In this document: positions 25,943 to 32,167 of the stretch, piece by piece
Numbering within the stretch: the first letter of the stretch is position 1
Layout: every line of letters begins with the position of its first letter
Notes under the pieces: generated by a model
What the model was told of the DNA's origin: nothing
Database searches by the model: none
The model's input: the letters and a program-made list of their open reading frames with translations, nothing else
From: an uncultured Clostridia bacterium
GTDB lineage: Bacteria > Bacillota > Clostridia > Oscillospirales > Acutalibacteraceae
Reading direction: 5' to 3'
NCBI GenBank assembly: GCA_947632385.1
Contig: CANRPD010000022.1
Location: 1-32,167, forward strand
DNA: 32,167 bases
Translations under genes and position numbers: made by a program

Positions 25943-26989
25943 ATGAAAAAGTCCATCGTCCGCAAGCTCCTCCCGATACTGCTGTGCCTGTCCCTGCTGG
26001 TGTGCTTCGCCGCCTGCCGGCAGACCGGCGCCTCCTCCGCCCCCTCCGGCACGCAGAACTCCACCCCCGCCTCGTCTTCCGGTCCCTTCCACATCGGCCT
26101 CATCCAGTACATGGAGCACCCCTCCCTGGACACCATCCGGGAGGCCTTCCTGGACCGGCTGGAGGAATGGGGCTATGACGACGCCAAGGTCACCGTGGAT
26201 TACCAGAACGCCAGCGGCGACATGAGCAACGTGAACACCATCTGCCAGAAGTTCGTGGGCGACCAGGTGGACATGATCGTGGCCATCGCCACGCCGGCCG
26301 CCCAGGTGGCCGCCGCTGCTGCAGAGAACACCGATATCCCCGTGGTGTTCGCCGCCGTCAGCAATGCCAAAGAGGACCTGGGCATCGCCGATCCCGAGCA
26401 TCCCGAGGGCAACGTCACCGGCACCTCCGACCTGGTGCCCGTCACCGCCGCGGTGGATCTGGCCCTGCGGGTGGACCCGGACCTCAAGACCTTCGGCCTG
26501 CTGTACAGCTCCGGCGAATCCAACGCCGTGGCCAACGCCCAGGAGGCCAAGGCCTATCTGGAGAGCAAGAACATCGAGGTCATCGAGGGCACCGTGTCCA
26601 ACACCAGCGAGATCCAGCAGGTGGCCACGTCCCTGTGTGAAAAGGCCGACGCCATCTTCTCCTCCACCGACAACGCCATCGCCCAGAACATCGCCGTGGT
26701 CACCGAAGCCACCCGCAAGGCCAAGGTGCCGTGGTACGTGGGCGCGGATTCCATGGTGCAGGACGGCGGCCTGGCCGCCATCGGCATCGACTACACCGAG
26801 CTGGGCCACATGAACGCGGACATGGCCGTGGAGATCCTGGAGGGCAAGCCCGTTTCCGAAGTGCCCGTGTTCACCTTTGAGACCTACGACACCTACGTCA
26901 ACGAGGACACCCTGGCCGCCCTGGGCGTGGAGCTGCCCCAGGACGTGCTGGACAGCGCCGTCTTCCTGTCGGACGGCGGACAGTCTTGA
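25943..26989 (+). CDS. trpX: ABC transporter substrate-binding lipoprotein (TrpX-like, tryptophan)
   Basis: This 348-aa protein is the substrate-binding lipoprotein of a tryptophan importer. The signal peptide (MKKSIVRKLLPILLCLSLLV) ends in a lipobox FAAC with Cys25 as the lipidated residue. The mature part is the ABC-sugar/periplasmic-binding-like fold of the TrpX family (DUF534/BMP-like), for example GPFHIGLIQYMEHPSLDTIRE and VFAAVSNAKEDLG. The ATG at 25943 follows GGAAAGGAAAG. It is placed behind the tRNA-Trp T-box, so the substrate is inferred to be tryptophan or a precursor. The permease start overlaps the end by 4 bp. Confidence 0.92.
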   Translation: MKKSIVRKLLPILLCLSLLVCFAACRQTGASSAPSGTQNSTPASSSGPFHIGLIQYMEHPSLDTIREAFLDRLEEWGYDDAKVTVDYQNASGDMSNVNTICQKFVGDQVDMIVAIATPAAQVAAAAAENTDIPVVFAAVSNAKEDLGIADPEHPEGNVTGTSDLVPVTAAVDLALRVDPDLKTFGLLYSSGESNAVANAQEAKAYLESKNIEVIEGTVSNTSEIQQVATSLCEKADAIFSSTDNAIAQNIAVVTEATRKAKVPWYVGADSMVQDGGLAAIGIDYTELGHMNADMAVEILEGKPVSEVPVFTFETYDTYVNEDTLAALGVELPQDVLDSAVFLSDGGQS

Positions 26990-27948
26990 CCGCCGTTGCC
27001 CTGCGGGGCGCCATCGAGCTGGGGCTGCTGTATGCCCTGGTCACCGCGGGGCTGTTCCTCAGCTACCGCATTCTCAACCTGGCGGACCTCACCGTGGACG
27101 GCAGCTTCACCCTGGGGGGCGCCGCCTCCATCATGGTGGCGCTGACGGGGCACCCCTGGCTGGGGATCCTGGCCGGGGTGCTCACCGGGGCCCTGGCGGG
27201 GCTGGTCACCGCCGTGATGCAGACCAAGCTGGGCATCCAGCCCATCCTGGCGGGCATCCTGACCATGACGGGGCTCTACTCCATCAACCTGCGGGTGATG
27301 GACGGCCGGGCCAGCGTCAACGTCATCGGCAAGGTCACGGTGTTCACCCCCTTCCAAAACGCTTTGGGCGACCTGGGCAAGCTGGTGCTCATCGCCCTGG
27401 TGGGAGCCGTGGCCCTGGGCCTGCTGGTGCTGTTTCTCTGCACCCAGGTGGGCCTGGCGGTGCGGGCCACCGGCGACAACGAACGCATGGTGCGCTCCTC
27501 CTCCGTCAATGTGGATCTGATGAAGACCCTGGGCCTGGTGCTGGCCAACGCCCTGGTGGGCCTCAGCGGGGCCCTGCTGGCCCAGTACCAGCAGTCCTGT
27601 GACGTGGGCATGGGCACCGGCGTGGTGGTCATCGGCCTGGCGTCCCTCATCATCGGAGAGGCCGTTTTCGGCACGCTGGTGTATTTCTGCACCAAGCGCC
27701 AGGGGGTGCTCACCGGGGCGGGCTGCGCCGTGGTGGGGGCCGTGCTCTACCGGCTCATCATCGCCCTGGTCATCCAGTACAACAACGCCCCGGCCCTGCG
27801 GTTTTTGCACATCACCGCCTCGGATATGAAGCTCCTCTCGGCGCTGATCGTGGTGGTGGCCATCTCCTACCCCGCCCTGCGCTCCGCCGCGGCCCTGCGC
27901 CGCAAGCGGGCCCGGACCCAGAAACAGGCGAAGGGGGGCGGCTCCTGA
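26986..27948 (+). CDS. trpY: ABC transporter permease (TrpY-like, tryptophan)
   Basis: The membrane part of the importer, 320 aa, with about nine hydrophobic segments of the branched-chain amino-acid/ribose-transporter permease type. The N-terminus, TAVALRGAIELGLLYALVTAG, and the conserved loop LADLTVDGSFTLGG match the TrpY/DUF-like permeases found next to TrpX. It starts with a TTG at 26986 whose codon overlaps the trpX stop (TTGA), consistent with coupled translation. The next gene also overlaps by 1 bp. Confidence 0.9.
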   Translation: MTAVALRGAIELGLLYALVTAGLFLSYRILNLADLTVDGSFTLGGAASIMVALTGHPWLGILAGVLTGALAGLVTAVMQTKLGIQPILAGILTMTGLYSINLRVMDGRASVNVIGKVTVFTPFQNALGDLGKLVLIALVGAVALGLLVLFLCTQVGLAVRATGDNERMVRSSSVNVDLMKTLGLVLANALVGLSGALLAQYQQSCDVGMGTGVVVIGLASLIIGEAVFGTLVYFCTKRQGVLTGAGCAVVGAVLYRLIIALVIQYNNAPALRFLHITASDMKLLSALIVVVAISYPALRSAAALRRKRARTQKQAKGGGS

Positions 27949-28748
27949 TGCTGGAACTCAGCCACCTGGTCAAGACCTTCCACCCCGGCACCGTCAACGA
28001 GCGCCGGGCCATTCGGGACCTCTCCCTCACCGTGCCGGAGGGCCAGTTCGTCACCGTCATCGGCGGCAACGGCGCCGGCAAATCCACCCTGCTCAACCTC
28101 ATCTCCGGGGCCCTGTTCCCGGATTCCGGCTCCGTCCGGCTGGACGGCCAGGACGTGACCTTCCTGCCGGAGCACCGCCGGGCCCGGGACATCGGCCGGC
28201 TGTTCCAGGACCCCCTCATGGGCACCGCCCCCAACATGACCCTGGAGGAGAACCTCTCCCTGGCCTACCTGCGGGGCTCCCACCGGACCTTCGCCCCGGC
28301 CCCCAGCCGGAAAAACGAGGCCTTTTTCCGGGAAAAGCTCCGCTCCCTGGACCTGGGCCTGGAGGACCGCCTGAAGACCCGGGTGGGGCTGCTCTCCGGC
28401 GGGCAGCGCCAAGCGCTGACTTTGCTCATGGCCACCGTGGCCACGCCGCGGCTGCTGCTGCTGGATGAACACACCGCCGCCCTGGATCCCGCCACCGCCG
28501 ACAAGGTCCTGGCGCTGACGGACCGCATCGTGCGGGAGAACCGCATCACCACTCTGATGATCACCCACAACATGGCCTCTGCCCTGGCCCTGGGGGACCG
28601 CACCCTCATGCTGGAGCAGGGGGAGATCCTGCTGGATGTGTCCGGGGAGGAGCGGGCCAGCATGACGGTGGACGCCCTGCTGGAGCGCTTTCAGCACCAG
28701 TCCGGCGCCCAGCTGGTCAACGACCGGCTGCTGCTGAGTCGCGGGTAA
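27948..28748 (+). CDS. trpZ: ABC transporter ATP-binding protein (TrpZ-like, tryptophan)
   Basis: The ATPase of the tryptophan importer, 266 aa. Walker A is GGNGAGKST (39-47), the signature LLSGGQRQALTLLMA near 148, and Walker B LLLLDEHTAALDP. The DEHT in place of the commoner DEPT is a known trait of this branch of ABC ATPases, and TLMITHNMASALALGD holds the switch His. It is tightly coupled with the permease (TGATG). No clear terminator follows in the 113 bp before spoVT. Confidence 0.92.
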   Translation: MLELSHLVKTFHPGTVNERRAIRDLSLTVPEGQFVTVIGGNGAGKSTLLNLISGALFPDSGSVRLDGQDVTFLPEHRRARDIGRLFQDPLMGTAPNMTLEENLSLAYLRGSHRTFAPAPSRKNEAFFREKLRSLDLGLEDRLKTRVGLLSGGQRQALTLLMATVATPRLLLLDEHTAALDPATADKVLALTDRIVRENRITTLMITHNMASALALGDRTLMLEQGEILLDVSGEERASMTVDALLERFQHQSGAQLVNDRLLLSRG

Positions 28749-28781
28749 TTTTTGACAGCCCTTCAAAATCCGCGAAAAACA

Positions 28782-28811
28782 GGATAAACCTGCGGCGGGC
28801 GGCCCATACTA
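28782..28811 (+). promoter_or_regulatory. Sigma-G/F-like promoter for spoVT
   Basis: CATACTA (28805-28811) matches the forespore consensus CATWHTA exactly, and GGATA (28782-28786) is one base away from the GHATR -35, with an 18-bp spacer. Bacillus spoVT is transcribed by sigma-G, so the site fits. A TTGACA at 28752 has no good -10 partner. Confidence 0.6.
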
Positions 28812-28861
28812 ACCTCACGCGAAAAGCAGCAGAGATCTGCGAAGAAAAGAGGTTATGTCCC

Positions 28862-29401
28862 ATGAAAGCAACGGGAATCGTCCGCCGGATCGACGACTTG
28901 GGCCGGGTGGTCATCCCCAAGGAGATCCGCCGCACCCTGAAGATCCGGGAAGGCATGCCCATGGAGATCTTCACCGACGTGTCCGGCGAGGTCATTTTGA
29001 AAAAATACTCTCCGGTGGGAGAGATGTCCCAGCTGGCCCAGGCCTATGCCGAGGCCCTGCTCAGTCTCACCGGCCAGGCGGCGGTGGTGTGCGATGCGGA
29101 ACAGATCATCGCCGTGGCGGGCCCCGGCACCCGGGACCTGCTCCACAAGGCCATCGCGCCCCCCTTCGACGAGCTGCTGCGCTCCCGGCGCAGCTTCGTC
29201 ACCGACCAGAACGCCACCCTCCTGGTGTGCAAGGATCCCCCCGCCGCGGCCCTGGCCGCCTTCCCCGTGGTCTCCGTGGGGGACATCATGGGCGGCGTGG
29301 CCCTGATCAAGGGAGAAAAATCCCCGCCCAAGCTGTCTGCCGAGAGCGTGGAGAGCGTCAAGGCCGCCGCCATGTTCCTCTCCCGGCAGCTGGAGACCTG
29401 A
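28862..29401 (+). CDS. spoVT: Stage V sporulation protein T (SpoVT), AbrB-family regulator
   Basis: SpoVT is a forespore transcription factor that tunes the sigma-G regulon and spore coat/cortex properties. The 179-aa product has the AbrB swapped-hairpin DNA-binding domain (KATGIVRRIDDLGRVVIPKE to RRTLKIREGMPMEIFTD, residues 2-41) and a C-terminal GAF-like sensor domain (AEALLSLTGQAAVVCDAEQI and on). The length equals the usual 178 aa. The ATG at 28862 has AAGAGG at a normal distance. It indicates an endospore-forming lineage. Confidence 0.96.
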   Translation: MKATGIVRRIDDLGRVVIPKEIRRTLKIREGMPMEIFTDVSGEVILKKYSPVGEMSQLAQAYAEALLSLTGQAAVVCDAEQIIAVAGPGTRDLLHKAIAPPFDELLRSRRSFVTDQNATLLVCKDPPAAALAAFPVVSVGDIMGGVALIKGEKSPPKLSAESVESVKAAAMFLSRQLET

Positions 29402-29430
29402 AAATCTCCCGGAGAAATCCCAAAAAGGCC

Positions 29431-29459
29431 TTGATTTTCGGAAAAACCGGTGTTATAAT
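29431..29459 (+). promoter_or_regulatory. Sigma-A promoter for the rimP-nusA-infB operon
   Basis: TTGATT (29431-29436) and a perfect TATAAT (29454-29459) are separated by 17 bp, 87 bp before the likely rimP start. Confidence 0.85.
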
Positions 29460-29488
29460 AACACATGGTAAGCATAGGAAGAACGATG

Positions 29489-29513
29489 AGAGTGGGGCGA
29501 CCCACTCTTTTTT
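29489..29513 (+). terminator. Leader hairpin/attenuator upstream of rimP
   Basis: AGAGTGGG (29489-29496) and CCCACTCT (29501-29508) form a perfect 8-bp stem with a GCGA loop and six T (29508-29513). It begins about 22-30 nt into the expected transcript. In Bacillus subtilis, NusA stimulates a terminator in the leader of this operon and so limits its own synthesis; this hairpin is placed to do the same. Confidence 0.75.
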
Positions 29514-29545
29514 CGTGACAACACCCCCCGGAAAGGATGAGCCCT

Positions 29546-30061
29546 GTGCCCGGAACAAACCCCAAAAAAGTGCCCGTGATCCAGCAGGTCTGGCAGCTGG
29601 CCCAGCCCCTGGCCCAGCAGCTGGGCCTCACGCTGTGGGACGTAACGTACCAGAAGGAGGGCGCCGACTGGTTTTTGCGCGTGTTCATCGACAAGCCCGG
29701 CGGCGTGGGCATCGACGACTGCGTGGACATGACCCACGCCCTGGACCCCGTCCTGGACGAAGCGGACCCGGTGCCCCAGGAATACATGCTGGAGGTCTCC
29801 TCCCCCGGGGTGGAACGGCGGCTGACGCGGCCGGAACACTTCATGGCCTTTGCAGGCTGTCCGGTCCGGGTCCGGCTCACCCGGCCCCTGCCGGGCTTCG
29901 GCCGGGAGGTCCTGGGCCTGCTGGCCCAGCCCCAGGCGGATTCCTTCGGCCTGGAGCTGGACAGCGGCGAGACCCTGACCCTGCTCAAAAAAGACTGCTC
30001 CGCCGTGTTCACGGTGGATGACGGGGAGGAGCTGGAGGATCCGGATGACCCGGACCTGTGA
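29546..30061 (+). CDS. rimP: Ribosome maturation factor RimP
   Basis: RimP assists late maturation of the 30S subunit. The 171-aa product has the RimP N-domain with LGLTLWDVTYQKEGADWFLR and DDCVDMTHALDPVLDEADPV, the segment YMLEVSSPGVERRLTRPEHF near residue 77, and the Sm-like C-domain. I prefer the GTG at 29546 over the ATG at 29537, because the GGAAAGG site directly abuts that ATG but stands 9 bp from the GTG. The C-terminus ends in an acidic run (DDGEELEDPDDPDL). nusA follows 41 bp later. Confidence 0.95.
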   Translation: MPGTNPKKVPVIQQVWQLAQPLAQQLGLTLWDVTYQKEGADWFLRVFIDKPGGVGIDDCVDMTHALDPVLDEADPVPQEYMLEVSSPGVERRLTRPEHFMAFAGCPVRVRLTRPLPGFGREVLGLLAQPQADSFGLELDSGETLTLLKKDCSAVFTVDDGEELEDPDDPDL

Positions 30062-30102
30062 CCCGCCCCCAGACCCTCTGATCAAACGAAAGGGAGAGAA
30101 TC

Positions 30103-31188
30103 ATGGCATCGAGAAAGAAGCAAGAGCCGGAACAAGTCGGCAACGAGGAATTATTCCTGGCCCTGAGCCTGCTGGAGCGGGAAAAGGGCATCCCGGTGGA
30201 ATTCATGCTGGATAAGATCAAAAAGGCCATTGCCACCGCCTGCAAGAACAGCTACGGCAACGAGAACGTGGAGATCCGCGTGGACGAGGCCGAGGGCCGG
30301 TTCGACGTGTTCCTGCTCAAGGACGTGGTGGAAGAGGTGGAGAACCCCAACCGGGAGATCCTGCTGGACAAGGCCAAGGAGATGGACCCCACCGTGGAGG
30401 TGGGCGGCACCGTGGGCATCCAGCTGGACACCAAGCAGTTCGGCCGGGTGGCCGCCCAGACCGCCCGGAACATCATCCGCCAGGGCATCCGGGACAGCGA
30501 ACGCGGCCAGATGCTCCAGGAGTTCCAGAGCAAGCACCAGGAGCTGGTCAGCGCCGTGGTGGAGCGGGTGGATCCCAAGACCGGGGCGCTGTCCCTGCGC
30601 TTGGGCAAGGCGGAGGCCGTCCTGCCCAAGACCGAGCAGATCGGCGGCGAGAGCGTCCGGGAGGGGGACTACATCAAGGTTTACGTGGTGGACGTCCGGG
30701 ACACCGAAAAAGGCCCCAAGGCCATCATTTCCCGCACCCATCCCGACCTGGTCAAGCGCATGTTCGAGACCGAGGTCCCCGAGATCTACGACGGCACCGT
30801 GGAGATCAAGGCCGTCTCCCGCGAGGCCGGCTCCCGCACCAAGCTGGCGGTCTATTCCCACAATCCGGACGTGGATGCCGTGGGCGCCTGCATCGGCACC
30901 CGGGGCGCCCGCGTCTCCGGCATCGTGGAGGAGCTGGGCGGCGAGAAGATCGACATCGTGGAATACAGCGACGACCCCAAGGAGTTCATCGCGGCGGCGC
31001 TGTCCCCCGCCCGGGTCCTCAGCGTGGAGACCGCCGAGGACGGCTCCCACTCCTGCCGGGTCACCGTGCCGGACCACCAGCTGTCCCTGGCCATCGGCAA
31101 CAAGGGGCAAAACGTCCGCCTGGCGGCCCGCCTCACCGGCTGGAAGATCGACATCAAGCCCGAAAGCGGCTTTTACGGGGAAGACTGA
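30103..31188 (+). CDS. nusA: Transcription termination/antitermination factor NusA
   Basis: NusA binds RNA polymerase and modulates pausing and termination. The 361-aa product has the N-terminal domain (residues 1-135, ELFLALSLLEREKGIP and on), an S1 domain (about 140-205), and KH domains with the segment GACIGTRGARVSGIVEELGGEKIDIV and AIGNKGQNVRLAARLTGWKIDI. It lacks the C-terminal acidic repeats of E. coli NusA, as is normal for Firmicutes. The ATG at 30103 has an AAAGGGAGAG site. The leader hairpin upstream of rimP may be NusA-responsive. Confidence 0.97.
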   Translation: MASRKKQEPEQVGNEELFLALSLLEREKGIPVEFMLDKIKKAIATACKNSYGNENVEIRVDEAEGRFDVFLLKDVVEEVENPNREILLDKAKEMDPTVEVGGTVGIQLDTKQFGRVAAQTARNIIRQGIRDSERGQMLQEFQSKHQELVSAVVERVDPKTGALSLRLGKAEAVLPKTEQIGGESVREGDYIKVYVVDVRDTEKGPKAIISRTHPDLVKRMFETEVPEIYDGTVEIKAVSREAGSRTKLAVYSHNPDVDAVGACIGTRGARVSGIVEELGGEKIDIVEYSDDPKEFIAAALSPARVLSVETAEDGSHSCRVTVPDHQLSLAIGNKGQNVRLAARLTGWKIDIKPESGFYGED

Positions 31189-31228
31189 TCCCCGACTTTG
31201 AGACCCCGTTGGGAAAGGAGGAGACACC

Positions 31229-31534
31229 GTGCGACCCAGAAAGATCCCGCTGCGCATGTGCCTGGGCTGCGGCGAGATGAAACCGAAAAAAGAGCTGATC
31301 CGGGTGGTCCGCGCGCCGGAAAAGACCGACGAGGCCGGCCGCCCCCTGCCCCCAGAGATCAGCCTGGACTTCACCGGGAAAAAGCCCGGCCGGGGCGCGT
31401 ATCTGTGCCCGGACCCCAACTGCCTGCGGGCCGCCCGGAAGTCCCGCCGGCTGGAGAAGACCTTCGGCTGTCCCATCCCTGCGGAGGTCTACGACCGGCT
31501 GGAGGAGGAGATGGCCCATGGCGGCGGCGAATAG
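31229..31534 (+). CDS. ylxR: YlxR/RnpM family RNA-binding protein
   Basis: YlxR (RnpM) is a small cysteine-rich protein that binds the RNase P RNA in Bacillus. The 101-aa product has MCLGCGEMKPKKELIRVVR (Cys11, Cys14) and the GRGAYLCPDPNCLRAARK motif (Cys60, Cys65). It starts with a GTG at 31229 with AAAGGAGGAG upstream. Its end overlaps ylxQ by 17 bp, and the order nusA-ylxR-ylxQ-infB is conserved in Firmicutes. Confidence 0.93.
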   Translation: MRPRKIPLRMCLGCGEMKPKKELIRVVRAPEKTDEAGRPLPPEISLDFTGKKPGRGAYLCPDPNCLRAARKSRRLEKTFGCPIPAEVYDRLEEEMAHGGGE

Positions 31535-31832
31535 GACCCTGTCCCTGCTGGGCCTGGCCCGGCGCGCCGGCAAGCTGGCCCTGGGCAGCGAAGCCGTGCA
31601 GGCGGCCCTGCGGCAGCACCGGGCCCGCCTGGTGCTGGCAGCCGCCGACCTTTCCGAAAAGACCTTTTCCCAGCTGGCCTTTCTGGCCCGGCAGCAGGGC
31701 GTGCCCTGTTGGCGGCTGGCCTGCCCCATGACCCAGCTCAGCCGGGCCGTGGGCCAGAACACCGGCACCGCCGCTGTTTTGGATGCGGGCTTCGCCCGGT
31801 CCATCGGGCAGGCAGAACACCCTCAAGAGTAA
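31518..31832 (+). CDS. ylxQ: L7Ae/L30e-family ribosomal-like protein YlxQ
   Basis: YlxQ is an L7Ae/L30e-family kink-turn RNA-binding protein of unsettled role. The 104-aa product has the family's core: TLSLLGLARRAGKLALGSEA, LVLAAADLSEKTFSQLAFL, and LSRAVGQNTGTAAVLDAGFA at the end. The ATG at 31518 sits inside the 3' end of ylxR, where GGAGGAG acts as the ribosome site, indicating coupling. infB follows 13 bp later. Confidence 0.92.
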   Translation: MAAANRTLSLLGLARRAGKLALGSEAVQAALRQHRARLVLAAADLSEKTFSQLAFLARQQGVPCWRLACPMTQLSRAVGQNTGTAAVLDAGFARSIGQAEHPQE

Positions 31833-31845
31833 GGAGGAAACCACT

Positions 31846-32167
31846 ATGATGATCAAATACCGCGTGCGGGAAGTGGCCAAGGATCTGGGCGTCTCCAACA
31901 AGGAGATCATCGATATCCTGGCGAAATATTTTACCGAACCCAAAAAGGTCATGACGGCTCTGGTGGAGGAGGAGCTGGACGTGATCTTCGAGACCTTCAC
32001 CCAGCAGCGGGCCATGGAGAGCCTGGACCCCTTCTTTGCCGACCGGGGCCCCGCCCCGGCCCCCGCGCCGGAAGAGCCCGCTCCCCCCGCCCCGGAGGTC
32101 CCCGCCCCGGCGGAGCCCGCCCCCCAGCCGGCAGCCCCGGCGAAGGCGGAGCCTGCCCCCCGGCCCG
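31846..32167 (+). CDS. infB: Translation initiation factor IF-2, N-terminal part (cut by window edge)
   Basis: Only the first 107 codons are in the window. The start MMIKYRVREVAKDLGVSNKE is the IF-2 N-terminal domain (IF2_N), which helps bring initiator fMet-tRNA and the ribosomal subunits together. It is followed by an A/P/E-rich, probably disordered linker, longer and more proline-rich than in most species. The ATG at 31846 has AAGGAGG 8 bp upstream. The G-domain lies beyond the right edge. Confidence 0.95.
   Translation, partial: MMIKYRVREVAKDLGVSNKEIIDILAKYFTEPKKVMTALVEEELDVIFETFTQQRAMESLDPFFADRGPAPAPAPEEPAPPAPEVPAPAEPAPQPAAPAKAEPAPRP

Noticed and set aside
28752-28780. A sigma-A promoter for spoVT at TTGACA 28752-28757
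   Set aside because: No acceptable -10 sequence (AAAAAC) at the right distance.

Overview
The window is the chromosomal replication-origin region of a GC-rich Gram-positive endospore former. I place it in Clostridia, most likely Oscillospiraceae (Flavonifractor/Intestinimonas-like). The reasons are the gene order, spoVT, Firmicutes-type T-box and nusA-leader regulation, A/P-rich low-complexity protein segments, and GyrA and YidC sequence flavour. The genus is a guess; no database search was possible.

Layout. (1) 1-9067, leftward arm: rpmH-rnpA-yidD-yidC-jag-mnmE-(broken PNPOx-like gene)-NUDIX-mnmG-rsmG, all on the minus strand, followed by a perfect parS site. Three GC-rich cloverleaf palindromes (an outer stem enclosing three hairpin arms) sit in the gaps around rsmG and mnmG. 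(2) 9068-10887, origin: the divergent rpmH and dnaA promoters, dnaA, and a dnaA-dnaN gap with DnaA-box-like nonamers, a short GC spacer and a DnaA-trio-like CTA repeat. (3) 10888-19260, rightward arm: dnaN-yaaA-recF-remB-(zinc-ribbon membrane protein)-gyrB-gyrA, closed by a strong terminator. (4) 19278-20464: a two-gene unit (NUDIX hydrolase plus unknown) transcribed against replication. (5) 20585-25572: a four-gene GldA/F/G-like ABC-2 exporter operon with a DUF4340-like protein. (6) 25585-28748: a tRNA-Trp T-box leader and a TrpXYZ-type tryptophan ABC importer. (7) 28782-29401: spoVT behind a sigma-G-like promoter. (8) 29431-end: the rimP-nusA-ylxR-ylxQ-infB operon behind a terminator-like leader hairpin; infB runs off the right edge.

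Most genes serve replication initiation, topology, tRNA modification (MnmE/MnmG), ribosome and RNase P function and membrane insertion. They are transcribed away from oriC, as usual. The least ordinary items are the three cloverleaf repeats, a split palindrome beside parS, the nonsense-broken flavin-oxidase-like gene between mnmE and mnmG, the gyrase quinolone-region residues, and two conserved-looking genes I cannot name.
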